From: Hypericibacter sp049323455
GTDB lineage: Bacteria > Pseudomonadota > Alphaproteobacteria > Dongiales > Dongiaceae
Reading direction: 5' to 3'
DNA: 64,000 nucleotides
Assembly (NCBI GenBank): GCA_049323455.1
Contig: JBMONF010000034.1
Span: forward strand, 1 to 64,000
Under the pieces are notes generated by a model. It saw nothing but the letters and a program-made list of their open reading frames with translations, ran no database searches and was not told the DNA's origin. Positions 15,675 to 24,558 of the stretch are shown in pieces (position 1 is the first letter of the stretch; each line of letters begins with the position of its first letter). The position numbers were made by a program, and so were the translations under genes.

Positions 15675-15722
15675 GGTTACTGCGCGCTCCCGCGTTGTTT
15701 GTTAAGGAACCCTCCCCGCGAG

Positions 15723-15745
15723 CGGCGCGGGCAAAGCCCGCGCCG
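15723..15745. terminator. GC-rich hairpin downstream of the chemoreceptor gene
   Basis: GGCGCGGGC (15724-15732) and GCCCGCGCC (15736-15744) pair perfectly around a 3-nt loop. It lies 20 bp beyond the chemoreceptor stop on the minus strand. There is no T-run, so it may be a Rho-assisted or processing hairpin. Confidence 0.5.
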
Positions 15746-15765
15746 TCGCCACTTGGGATGCAACA

Positions 15766-17976
15766 TCAGGCAGCCCTGATGTTGCTGAGGAACTTATCGA
15801 CCTGACTGCGCAACCCTTCCGCATCTTTCGCCAGCTGCGTCGCCGTGCTCAGCACCTGACCCGCCGCAGCACCGGTCTCCGAGGCGGCTCGGGTGACGCC
15901 GGTAATGTTGGAGGATACCTCACCGGTGCCGGCCGCCGCCTGCTGGACGTTGCGGGCGATCTCCTGCGTGGCGGCGCTCTGCTCCTCGACGGCCGTAGCG
16001 ATCATGGTCGAGATCGCTCCGATCTCCCGGATGATGCCGCCAATGCCTTGGATGGCCGACACCGATTGACCGGTGGCGGACTGGATTTCGCCGACCTTGG
16101 AGCCGATCTCCTCGGTGGCACGAGCGGTCTGATTGGCGAGATTTTTCACCTCCGCGGCGACGACGGCGAAACCCTTGCCAGCCTCGCCGGCACGCGCCGC
16201 CTCGATCGTCGCGTTGAGTGCCAGCAGATTGGTCTGGCTCGCAATCTCGCTGATGAGCTTGACCACGTCGCCGATCTTCTGCGCGCTCTCGGCAAGCCCT
16301 TCGACCGACCGGTTGGTGCGCTGCGCCTCTTCGATCGCCTTGTTGGAGATGTTGGTCGACTGCTGCACCTGACGGCCGATCTCTCCGATCGAGGAGCTCA
16401 ACTCTTCCGCGGCGGAGGCCACCGTCTGGACATTGGTCGAGGCCTGATCGGATGCCGCCGCGACGGCAGTCGCCTGGCGGGACGTTTCCTCGGCGGTTGC
16501 CGACATCGATTCCGCCGTGGCCCGCATCTGGCTTGCAGCACCGGCCAACCCTTGCAGCGCGGCCGTGACCTGACGATCGAACTCGGCGATGTAACCCTCG
16601 ATGGCCTTCTGCCGCGCTTCCTTGCGCGTCTGTTCGGCCCGCTGCTCCGCCTCGAGCCGCTCGGCATCCATGCCCGCGGTCTTGAAGACGCCGACGGCCC
16701 GCGCCATGTCGCCGATCTCGTCCCGGCGCGCCATGGCCGGCACCTCGGTCGACCAGCCCTTGTCGACGAGCCGCTTCATCGCATTCGTCAACGCCATGAT
16801 CGGGCGCGCTGCCAGATTGCCGGTCAGCAGCCCCAACACCAGCGTCGCGATGCCCGCCACGACGATGGCAATGACGGTGATCCGGACGCTGTTGTTGATC
16901 GCCGCAAACGCTTCGTCGAGCGGCGCGCGCACGAGCACGGACCATCCCATGCCCGGGAAGCCCAGGGCGCCCGTGCTGTGAGCGTAGCCGGCCGCCTGCA
17001 TGATTTGCTTGCGCGCATGCATCGAGATCATCGCGCCGTCGCTGCCATTGACGGCCGCAATCGCAGCCTCGACGCCCTTTTCGACCAGATTGAACTTGCC
17101 GATGACGTCCGGATTGCGCTTGTACTGCGTAAGATTCTGACCCTTTGGATCGTAATCGACGATGACGCGCCCTTGCGGGTCGAGCACCGTGATGTCGCTG
17201 TTCGGCATGCCCCCGGCGCTCAACCGCCCGTACATGCTGGCAGCGATCTGTTCCACCAGGCCGAAGTCGGCGAAGTTGACCCACACACCGATGATGGAGC
17301 CATTCGTGTCCTTGACCGGGGCTGCGAAGGTAATGACATAGCCGTCATCGCCATAGATGTCGGCCACCAGCTTGACCGGCGCGGGTTGCTCCACCACGGT
17401 GCCCGTCAAGCCGTCCTTGCCCTGCAGAAATTCTCCCGCTATCGCTTTCTTGAACCAGGTGGCATCGGCGAAGGATTTCCCGTAGAGCGGCTCCGTCGAT
17501 AACGCCCGGCCAACGGCATCCTTGCTGTTGACCGCCAGGACCGACCCGTCGGTCCCCACAAGCATCATCAACCGGTAGAGGCCGTAATTGGCCATGTAGG
17601 CATCCATGGCGGCCACGAGCGGATTGGTCGGCGAGGGACTGCGCCAGTGGGCGGGATCCCGGGCGGCGATATTGAGGCCGAAGGCCTGAACGTCGCCGTA
17701 GCGCTCGTACAGATTGCGATCGATGGTTTCGATGACGGACTGCGCCTGGTTACCCAGGGTCCCCGCAAACACGGCCTCGAAGTCGCCTTTGGCCTTCATG
17801 AACATGCCGAATACGCCGAGCGCCGGCACCAAGCCGAATACCAGGAGCAGCAGCGTGATCTTGGTCCGGATCCTCAGGCTGCCGAGGCGGGCAACCAGGC
17901 GGCGGCCGCGCGAGAAGTCCCGAGCGGGCCCGGACTGGGCTGGCGAGGTATCGCTGTCTAAGGCGAGCACCGTCAT
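15766..17976 (-). CDS. methyl-accepting chemotaxis protein
   Basis: This 736-aa receptor has a cytosolic N-tail, TM1 (about 38-58), a large periplasmic dCache-type ligand domain (about 60-345, with an IGVWVNFADFGLVEQIAASMY segment), TM2 (about 360-382), HAMP, and a long signalling coiled coil. The conserved hairpin tip contains EIASQTNLLALNATIEAARAGE and GFAVVAAEVKNLA. Such receptors signal through CheA/CheW, which are not in this window. I start at ATG 17976 (MTVLALDSD), preceded by TGGAGAT, because upstream in-frame residues lie in AT-rich non-coding DNA. The ligand cannot be predicted. Confidence 0.93.
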   Translation of the reverse strand: MTVLALDSDTSPAQSGPARDFSRGRRLVARLGSLRIRTKITLLLLVFGLVPALGVFGMFMKAKGDFEAVFAGTLGNQAQSVIETIDRNLYERYGDVQAFGLNIAARDPAHWRSPSPTNPLVAAMDAYMANYGLYRLMMLVGTDGSVLAVNSKDAVGRALSTEPLYGKSFADATWFKKAIAGEFLQGKDGLTGTVVEQPAPVKLVADIYGDDGYVITFAAPVKDTNGSIIGVWVNFADFGLVEQIAASMYGRLSAGGMPNSDITVLDPQGRVIVDYDPKGQNLTQYKRNPDVIGKFNLVEKGVEAAIAAVNGSDGAMISMHARKQIMQAAGYAHSTGALGFPGMGWSVLVRAPLDEAFAAINNSVRITVIAIVVAGIATLVLGLLTGNLAARPIMALTNAMKRLVDKGWSTEVPAMARRDEIGDMARAVGVFKTAGMDAERLEAEQRAEQTRKEARQKAIEGYIAEFDRQVTAALQGLAGAASQMRATAESMSATAEETSRQATAVAAASDQASTNVQTVASAAEELSSSIGEIGRQVQQSTNISNKAIEEAQRTNRSVEGLAESAQKIGDVVKLISEIASQTNLLALNATIEAARAGEAGKGFAVVAAEVKNLANQTARATEEIGSKVGEIQSATGQSVSAIQGIGGIIREIGAISTMIATAVEEQSAATQEIARNVQQAAAGTGEVSSNITGVTRAASETGAAAGQVLSTATQLAKDAEGLRSQVDKFLSNIRAA

Positions 17977-18504
17977 TTGTCTGATCTCCACATTTGTTGT
18001 GTGATTACCCGAGCAATTGGTCACAAGACGCAATCCAGAACTGCGCCACCCTAAGAGGTTGGGAATTAATGCCTGATAAAAAAACACTTGCAAATCAAAG
18101 GCTTGATAATTATCAAGTAAATCAGATAAGCCGCTGAAAGGCGCTGATTTTTCGGCAAATTCGCGTCGATATCAAAAGATCTGATATACACAGACCTGAT
18201 GGGTAAATCGCTTCGATCGGACGGTTGTCGGATGCCCCGTGAGCAGGCGAGGCGTGCTCCGGGCGCGCTCTTACTTCGATTGCGCCAGGGGCGCACGGAA
18301 TCGACCGGCCATTGCACAATTTTTTACGTCCGCATGCCCCAATCTGGGGGCATGGCGGGCAAAAGGCATAGTCGGGGAGGTTCGAAGGTTCTGCTGTTTC
18401 CCGGAGGTCGAGCGAGAGCCGACCGCCGGAAGCGCGCTGTGCGCTCAGGTGAAGTGGCTCCTGTCGATCTGGCCCGGGCGTCACAGGCCGCCACCCGGTA
18501 GAAG
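17977..18504. other. divergent regulatory region between chemoreceptor and hybrid kinase
   Basis: This 528-bp stretch has no convincing gene. Its middle (about 18060-18200) is markedly more AT-rich than the surroundings. It contains a perfect 16-bp palindrome CTTGATAATTATCAAG (18102-18117). Short frames across the GC-rich part have no family resemblance and I left them out. Confidence 0.6.
18102..18117. promoter_or_regulatory. 16-bp palindrome, candidate operator
   Basis: CTTGATAATTATCAAG is a perfect palindrome in the AT-rich part of the divergent region, 126 bp upstream of the chemoreceptor start. No regulator gene is adjacent. Confidence 0.55.
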
Positions 18505-21500
18505 ATGCGCTCTCAGCCCGTCCCGCTCGGCGGTCTGGCCGCTCCCGGTGAATGCGTGACGGGAATCGTGCTGCGCTGCGCGCAGTCGATCAGTCGTTTC
18601 GCCTTTTGGCAGCTGTCGGAGGCCACCGGCGGCGACGGTGGATATCCGAGCCGCATTTATTCCGACGGCATCGAGCAGATCTTCGGCGTGCCTGCCGCCG
18701 AAATGACGGCGGGCGCCGACGACTATGTCGCCCGCTTCGTCCATCCGGACGATCGCGCTCCGGCGCTCGAGGCATTCCGACGCTTCCTTCGGCGCGATGA
18801 TCCGCACTATTCGATCGAGTACCGCATCCGGCACGCTTCTGGCGAGTGGCGCACGGTCCGCGAGGCGGGCGAGTGGAAGCTCTCGGCCGAAGGCCTGCCC
18901 GTCGCAGCTGCCGGCGTCCTTCAGGACGTAACCGATCGCAGCGCCATCGAAACCCAGCTCCGACAGAGCGAGGCTCTTCTCGCCTCAGCGCAGCGTCTGG
19001 CCTCCATCGGCACCTGGCGCGGAACCGCAGATCCGGCCGATCCTCATGGCGGCATTGGCAACTACCACTACTCTCAAGCCGCGGCCGCATTGCATGGCGT
19101 GACGCCGGCGGAATTGGACACCCCGCTCGAAAATTACGTCGCGCGTTTCGTTCATCCCGACGATCAGCAGCGGTATCTGACCGAACTGCGTCCATTCATC
19201 GGTGGCAAGCGCCGAACCTTCGCGATTCAGTTTCGCGTCCGGCAGGCCCCCGGCGCGTGGCGCACGCTCTACGAGATCGCGGAATGGGAATTCGATGCCG
19301 GCGGCCGACCGATCGGCGCCACCGCCGTGATGCAGGACATCACCGACCATGCCGATGCCGCAACCGAGCTCAAGCAGCGATCGACGTTGCTGCTGCGGGC
19401 CCAGGAGATCGCCAAGCTCGGCTATTGGCAGTTCAAAATCGATCCGGCCGGTCGCACTTGGCCCGCCACGATCAAGTTCTCCGAATCGGCCGCGCTGCTG
19501 CACGGCGTTCCCGCGAGCGAGCTCAGCATTCCGGCCGCCAACTATGTCGCGCGGTTCGTGCATCCCGACGACCAGATGCGCACGCTGGCCGTCTTCGACG
19601 ACTTCTGGAGCGGCAAGCTGCGAGATTATGCCGTCTCCTTCCGGCTGCGACGTCCCGACGGCACGTGGCTGCATGTGCATGAGCGCGCAGAATGGGACTT
19701 CGACGTCGCAGGCCGGCCCGCAGGCGCCATCGGCGTCATTCAGGACGTCACCGGACGGGTCGAAAGCGAGATCGCCCTGCATCAGAGCGAGAGCCTGTTG
19801 GCACGAGCGCAGGACATCGCCAAGCTTGGCTATTGGCGATGGCGACCGGCACCCGACAGCAAGGACTGGTACGACAGCGATATCTACTATTCCGACACGA
19901 TGGCGAAGATCTTCGGCATCGCCGTAGCGGAGCTGTTCGTGCCGGATCGCCAATTCGCCTCGCGCTTCGTCCATCCGGACGATCGAGCGCGAATCCAGGA
20001 TGTCTACGATCGCTTCTTCATCGACGGCGAGCCTCGCTACGAAGAAGAATACCGCATTCGTCACTCGAGCGGTGAATGGCGCTGGATCCACGAGATCGCC
20101 GAATGGGATATCGGGCCAGACGGCAACCGGATCGGCGCGACCGGCGTCCTGCAAGACATTACGACACGAATTGAGACGGAACAGGCGCTGCGTCACAGCG
20201 AGGCCCTGCTCACGCGCGCCCAGCGCACGGCGCGGATGGGTCACTGGGAATGGCGCCCCGGTTCGAGCGGCACGGCCGGATGGAACGGCGCCGCCCACTA
20301 TTCGCCGACCGCGGCCGAACTCTTCGGCGTCGCGCCGGACGAGCTGGAGTTGCCGAGCGAGGAATTCGTCCGACGTTATCTGCATCCAGAAGATGTCAGT
20401 CGCGGCCTCCACATTTACAATCGATTCGTCGAGGGTCAGTTGACCCGTTACGAGATCGATTACCGCATCCGCCATGCGGATGGCCGCTGGCGCTGGATCC
20501 ACGAAATCGCCCAGTGGGATTACGATGAGAACGGCGCGCCGATCGGAGCTGCCGGCGTGCTCCAGGACATGACGGAGCGTGTGAACGCCGAGACCGCGCT
20601 CAAGAACAGCGAGGCCTCGCTCAAGCGCGCTCAGCAGATCGCCAAGCTCGCGCATTGGCACTGGTTTGCCGATCCGCCTCGGACGCGATGGACCGATGGT
20701 GCCGCGACCTATTCGGCCGAGGCGGCCGAGATCTTCGGCGTTCCGGTGGAGGAATTGCGGGTGCCCATGCCGGTCTATGTGCAGCGGTATGTGCACCCCG
20801 ACGACCGCGAGGCGGTCTTGAATACCTTCGACGACTTTCTCGAGGCGAGAGCCACAACCTTCGCCATCGAATATCGGATCCAGCATTCCTCCGGCGAATG
20901 GCGGAACATCAGCGAGCGTGGCGAATGGGATCGAGCGCCGGACGGGCGCCTGCTCGGCGCCACCGGCACGCTCCAGGACGTGACGGAACTGCGCGAGGCT
21001 GAGCGCGCCCTCAAGGAAAGTGCCGCGCAACTCAAGCTCATCACCGACAACCTGCCCGTCTCGATCGGCTACATGGACCGTGACGAGCGCATACGCTTCG
21101 TCAACGCTACGGCGGAGCGCTGGTACGGCATTCCGGCCCAAGAGCTCGTCGGCATGACATTACGAGAAGCGATGGGCGAAGAGACTTACAGCCATATGCT
21201 GCCCCACATTCAGGCGGCATTATCGGGGTCGACCGCCAAGCTGCAGACGCGCCGCCAGTACCGGGTGGGGCCGCCGCGCGACATCGAGATGCTCTACATT
21301 CCGCACGTCACCGCCGATCGCAAGGTCTTGGGCTTCTTCGGCATGGTGTTCGACCTCACCGAGCGGCTCGCGATGGAAGCCCAGCTTCGTCAGGCCCAGA
21401 AGATGGAAGCGGTCGGCCAGCTCACCGGCGGCATTGCGCACGACTTCAACAATCTGCTCGGCGTCATCGTCGGCAACCTCGATCTGCTGGCGACGCAGAT

Positions 21501-22527
21501 GACGGCCGAGGCCAAGGGGCGCGAGCTGGTTATGACCGCACTCGATGCGGCCGAGAGCGGCGCTTCGTTGATCCGCCGGTTGCTCGCTTTCTCACGCCGC
21601 CAGATGCTGATGCCCACGCTCACCGATCTCAAGGATCTGATCGGCGGCATGATGGTTCTGCTGCGCCGCTCTCTAAGCGAGTCCATCGACATCGAGACCC
21701 GAATACCCGCTGGCCTCTGGCCCATTCTCGTCGATGCCGGACAACTCGAGAGCGCCATTCTAAACTTGGCGATCAACGCTCGCGACGCCATGCCGAAAGG
21801 CGGCTGCCTCACCATTGCGCTCGCGAACGAGACCGTCGACGATGACGCGTTGCCGGACGATGACGACGCGCTGCCCGGAGATTATGTGCGGCTGGTGGTG
21901 CACGACACGGGTTCCGGCATTCCGCCCGATATTCTATCGCGCGTGTTCGAGCCCTTCTTTACGACCAAGCCGGTCGGCCAGGGCACCGGGCTCGGCCTCA
22001 GCATGGTCTACGGCTTCGTCAAGCAGTCGGGCGGCTTCCTGCACCTCGACAGCAAGGTCGGCGAAGGGACCGAGATCAGCCTCTATTTGCCGCGCGCCGC
22101 GACGTACCCGACGGAAGCGACCGACGACGCGAAGCCCCACCGCACCCTGCGCGGCAACGGCGAGGTCGTGCTGGTCGTCGAGGACCGCACCGAAATGCGG
22201 GCCTATTCGGCGGAGGCGTTGCGCACGCTCAATTACGAGCCGGTCGAGGTTGCCGACGGCAAGAAGGCCCTGGAGGTTCTGGCGGCGCGCAAGGACGTCG
22301 CGGTGCTCTTCAGCGATGTGGTCTTGCCCGGCGGCATGAGCGGCTTCGATCTGGCCCGCATCGCCCGCGCACAGCGCCCGAGCCTTCCTGTGCTTCTCAC
22401 CTCCGGCTACAGCGAGCGTGTCTCGGGTCCGCGACCGGACGATGTCGAGCCGCTGCTCGAAAAGCCGTTCCGTGTCGCTGAGTTGGGTCGTCGATTGGCC
22501 ACGCTGCTGGGGCGCGCACTGGCATAG
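18505..22527 (+). CDS. hybrid histidine kinase with seven PAS domains
   Basis: This is a 1340-aa cytosolic protein with no membrane segment. Six tandem PAS-PAC units of about 135 residues each (about 30-165, 165-300, 300-437, 437-575, 575-710, 710-840) share the signatures YVARFVHPDD, EYRIRH.SGEWR and GA.GVLQD(V/I)T, then a linker ending in RAQ.IAKLGYW. A seventh, different PAS (about 846-958) precedes HisKA (QKMEAVGQLTGGIAHDFNNLLG, about 968-989), HATPase_c (N-box NLAINARDAMP near 1087) and a receiver domain (about 1218-1335, phospho-acceptor in LFSDVVLPGG near 1272, Lys in LLEKPF). The ATG at 18505 has no clear ribosome site, so the exact start is uncertain. Confidence 0.9.
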   Translation: MRSQPVPLGGLAAPGECVTGIVLRCAQSISRFAFWQLSEATGGDGGYPSRIYSDGIEQIFGVPAAEMTAGADDYVARFVHPDDRAPALEAFRRFLRRDDPHYSIEYRIRHASGEWRTVREAGEWKLSAEGLPVAAAGVLQDVTDRSAIETQLRQSEALLASAQRLASIGTWRGTADPADPHGGIGNYHYSQAAAALHGVTPAELDTPLENYVARFVHPDDQQRYLTELRPFIGGKRRTFAIQFRVRQAPGAWRTLYEIAEWEFDAGGRPIGATAVMQDITDHADAATELKQRSTLLLRAQEIAKLGYWQFKIDPAGRTWPATIKFSESAALLHGVPASELSIPAANYVARFVHPDDQMRTLAVFDDFWSGKLRDYAVSFRLRRPDGTWLHVHERAEWDFDVAGRPAGAIGVIQDVTGRVESEIALHQSESLLARAQDIAKLGYWRWRPAPDSKDWYDSDIYYSDTMAKIFGIAVAELFVPDRQFASRFVHPDDRARIQDVYDRFFIDGEPRYEEEYRIRHSSGEWRWIHEIAEWDIGPDGNRIGATGVLQDITTRIETEQALRHSEALLTRAQRTARMGHWEWRPGSSGTAGWNGAAHYSPTAAELFGVAPDELELPSEEFVRRYLHPEDVSRGLHIYNRFVEGQLTRYEIDYRIRHADGRWRWIHEIAQWDYDENGAPIGAAGVLQDMTERVNAETALKNSEASLKRAQQIAKLAHWHWFADPPRTRWTDGAATYSAEAAEIFGVPVEELRVPMPVYVQRYVHPDDREAVLNTFDDFLEARATTFAIEYRIQHSSGEWRNISERGEWDRAPDGRLLGATGTLQDVTELREAERALKESAAQLKLITDNLPVSIGYMDRDERIRFVNATAERWYGIPAQELVGMTLREAMGEETYSHMLPHIQAALSGSTAKLQTRRQYRVGPPRDIEMLYIPHVTADRKVLGFFGMVFDLTERLAMEAQLRQAQKMEAVGQLTGGIAHDFNNLLGVIVGNLDLLATQMTAEAKGRELVMTALDAAESGASLIRRLLAFSRRQMLMPTLTDLKDLIGGMMVLLRRSLSESIDIETRIPAGLWPILVDAGQLESAILNLAINARDAMPKGGCLTIALANETVDDDALPDDDDALPGDYVRLVVHDTGSGIPPDILSRVFEPFFTTKPVGQGTGLGLSMVYGFVKQSGGFLHLDSKVGEGTEISLYLPRAATYPTEATDDAKPHRTLRGNGEVVLVVEDRTEMRAYSAEALRTLNYEPVEVADGKKALEVLAARKDVAVLFSDVVLPGGMSGFDLARIARAQRPSLPVLLTSGYSERVSGPRPDDVEPLLEKPFRVAELGRRLATLLGRALA

Positions 22528-22730
22528 CCGCCGGCCTCGAATGTGCTGCTTCGGCGGATTTTCGCGATTTCGCATTGACAAATCGGCCGCGCGAAGCCAT
22601 ATCTCGGGCTGCAATCGAGTTCTGGCGTGCCTTGCCTGCCTTGCCCTCACGGCGAAAGCTGCCAAGGGCCCTCCTTCAAGGGGCTGCGCATCCAAGTCAT
22701 TTCCTAGATCCAGGTTGTGAGTACTTAAGG

Positions 22731-22751
22731 CCGCGCGACGGTCGCGCGGCT
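22731..22751 (+). promoter_or_regulatory. stem-loop in the cold-shock gene leader
   Basis: GCCGCGCGA and TCGCGCGGC pair perfectly around a 3-nt loop, 41 nt upstream of the csp ATG. It may be part of the structured 5' leader that controls cold-shock mRNA translation, or a terminator for the upstream kinase gene. No T-run follows. Confidence 0.5.
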
Positions 22752-22791
22752 AGTGACGATGCGCGCATGCGCTAGAGGAGACTAAGAGACT

Positions 22792-22995
22792 ATGGCTATC
22801 GGAACCGTGAAGTGGTTCAACCCGACGAAGGGCTTCGGCTTCATCTGCCCGAGCGACGGCTCGAAGGACGTGTTCGTCCACATCACCGCCGTGCAGCGGG
22901 CAGGCCTTGACGGGCTCGCCGAGGGACAGAAGGTCAGCTACGACCTCGTCACCGAGCGCGGCAAGACCGCGGCGGCGAATTTGAAGCTCGCCTGA
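22792..22995 (+). CDS. csp: cold-shock protein, CspA family
   Basis: This is a 67-aa single OB-fold protein. RNP1 is KGFGFI (15-20 region, within GTVKWFNPTKGFGFI) and RNP2 is DVFVHI. It binds single-stranded nucleic acid and melts RNA structure. The ribosome site AGGAG lies 13-17 bases upstream of the ATG. The gene stands alone, with a long leader containing a stable hairpin and a strong terminator downstream, so it is probably monocistronic. The leader suggests post-transcriptional control, common in this family. Confidence 0.97.
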   Translation: MAIGTVKWFNPTKGFGFICPSDGSKDVFVHITAVQRAGLDGLAEGQKVSYDLVTERGKTAAANLKLA

Positions 22996-23040
22996 TTCCC
23001 GTCGGGGCCCGAGCGCCCCGATCGCGGACGACGAAAGCGG

Positions 23041-23077
23041 AAGCGGCGGCCGGCAGCGGCCGCCGCTTTCATTTTTT
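23041..23077 (+). terminator. Rho-independent terminator of csp
   Basis: The arms at 23041-23051 and 23058-23068 (AGCGGCGGCC / GGCCGCCGCT core) are followed by TTCATTTTTT. It lies 45 bp after the csp stop. Confidence 0.9.
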
Positions 23078-23104
23078 GGGCCGGCGGAGGCGCGAACTTC
23101 GCGC

Positions 23105-23536
23105 TCAAGCCACGGGCGGGCCCTTGATCTCGACCGTGTTGCCTTCGGGATCGGTCAGATAAATCGAGGGTCCCTCGCCTTCGGCGCCGTACCGGCTGGC
23201 CGGCTCGCCGGCGGCGACACCGTGGCGCGACAGATGCGCCCGGATGGCCTGCGCATCGAAGGGCTCGATCGACAGGCACAGATGATCCATGTTCCGTCCC
23301 TCGGCTCCCGGCGGCGCGCCGCCCGCGCGGCCGAGCGCGCCTGCCACATCGATCAGATCGATCAGCGAGCGGCCGGCACGCAGCTGCGTCAATCCGAGCT
23401 CGGCCTGCACCCGTTCCACCTGACAGCCAAGCACGCCGCAATAGAAGCGCCGAAGCCGCTCGACGTCACGGGCCCGGATCACGACGTGATCGAGGCCAAC
23501 GAGACGGAAAGGTGGCACATCCTTGACAGTGGACAT
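23105..23536 (-). CDS. VOC superfamily (glyoxalase/dioxygenase-like) protein
   Basis: This 143-aa protein has two beta-alpha-beta-beta-beta halves. The first begins GLDHVVIRARDVERLRRFYCGVLG and the second begins MDHLCLSIEPFDAQAIRAHL, ending SIYLTDPEGNTVEIKGP. The likely metal ligands are the His of LDHVV, the His of MDHLC and the Glu of TVEIK. The substrate is unknown; relatives include fosfomycin-resistance-type and lactoylglutathione-lyase-type proteins. The gene is convergent with csp and divergent from the pseudouridine synthase. Confidence 0.88.
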   Translation of the reverse strand: MSTVKDVPPFRLVGLDHVVIRARDVERLRRFYCGVLGCQVERVQAELGLTQLRAGRSLIDLIDVAGALGRAGGAPPGAEGRNMDHLCLSIEPFDAQAIRAHLSRHGVAAGEPASRYGAEGEGPSIYLTDPEGNTVEIKGPPVA

Positions 23537-23623
23537 GGTTTGACATCCTGTCGACCCTGCGGCTGGCCGTCAACCGGAGCCACGCCGCATCGCTTGCCTC
23601 CAGCTTCCATCGTCGATTCATCC

Positions 23624-24448
23624 ATGCGAAAGCCGCGATCCCCGGTCCACCGCTCTTCCTCCGCTCACGCCGAGCGACCGGAGCAGGGACGGTCCCGGCG
23701 AGCCTTTCGGCCTGCGCGCACGCGGCCCTCGCCGGCAGGGCGCGTTTCCGCTGCGGCCGCGATCGCGCGCGATCTGCTCGTGCGCGTGCTTTATCGCGAC
23801 GAAGCCGTGATCGTGATCGACAAACCCGCCGGCCTGCCCGTCCATGCTGGCCCGGGTGGCGATCCCTCGCTCGAAGACGGGCTCGACGCGCTCAAGTTCG
23901 GCCGCAGGGAGCGCCCCGCCCTCGCCCATCGCCTCGATCGCGATACCAGCGGCTGTCTCGCGCTGGCGCGCCGTCGCCGCGCGCTCCGGCGATTGGGCGA
24001 GCTGTTCGCTGCGGGCCAGGTGGACAAGACCTACTGGGCAGTGGTGGTCGGCACGCCGCCGGCCGAGGCCGGGCGCATCGAATTGGCGCTGCGCAAGCAA
24101 GTCCGCAAGGAGGGCTGGCGCATGGTGCCGGACGCCGCGGGCCAGCCGGCGATCACGGATTGGCGGCTCTTGGGCCGCGGTCGCGGCATCTCATGGCTCG
24201 AGCTCAAGCCGCGGACCGGGCGCACCCATCAGGTGCGCGCCCACTGCGCGGCTTTGGGCTGCCCGGTGCTGGGCGATCGGATCTATGGCGCGACGGCTGC
24301 GGGCCTTGCAGCCGGCACGCCGCTGCATCTCCATGCCCGCGCCATCCGCCTGCCCTATGCCGAAGGCGGCGCGCCGGTCGCCGCCGAAGCGCCGGTCCCG
24401 GCGCATATGCTGAAGGCGCTGCGGTCCTGCGGATTCGCCGGCGACTGA
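23624..24448 (+). CDS. RluA-family pseudouridine synthase
   Basis: This 274-aa enzyme isomerises uridine in rRNA or tRNA. The motif IDKPAGLPVH (about 65-74) is followed by the catalytic HRLDRDTSG (102-110, nucleophile Asp105), then LELKPRTGRTHQVRAHCAALGCPVLGDRIYG, the classic RluA C-terminal motif. No S4 domain is present; the first 45 residues are basic and low-complexity. Start ATG 23624 is the first after the gap with the VOC gene, but conserved sequence begins only near residue 48, so an internal start is possible. The specific site cannot be told from sequence. Confidence 0.9.
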   Translation: MRKPRSPVHRSSSAHAERPEQGRSRRAFRPARTRPSPAGRVSAAAAIARDLLVRVLYRDEAVIVIDKPAGLPVHAGPGGDPSLEDGLDALKFGRRERPALAHRLDRDTSGCLALARRRRALRRLGELFAAGQVDKTYWAVVVGTPPAEAGRIELALRKQVRKEGWRMVPDAAGQPAITDWRLLGRGRGISWLELKPRTGRTHQVRAHCAALGCPVLGDRIYGATAAGLAAGTPLHLHARAIRLPYAEGGAPVAAEAPVPAHMLKALRSCGFAGD

Positions 24449-24471
24449 GCGCCATTTTACCAAAAGAGAAG

Positions 24472-24531
24472 GGCCCCGGCCGGCTTCGCCCGCGATCTCG
24501 AGAATTGCGGCCGAAGCCCGCAGCCGGGGCC
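24472..24531. terminator. imperfect long hairpin between convergent genes
   Basis: GGCCCCGGC (24472-24480) and GCCGGGGCC (24523-24531) close a partly paired GC-rich hairpin between the pseudouridine synthase and GMC genes. It is probably a shared transcription end. Confidence 0.5.
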
Positions 24532-24558
24532 TCGGAGTGAAGAGAGACAGGAGAGACT

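Noticed and set aside
18199..18501. 100-codon frame upstream of the hybrid kinase
   Set aside because: Arg-rich composition, no homology I recognise, and it overlaps other equally open frames.
18985..21141. 718-codon antisense frame in the PAS kinase gene
   Set aside because: It mirrors the repeated PAS units and has no domain; the repeats merely keep the antisense frame open.
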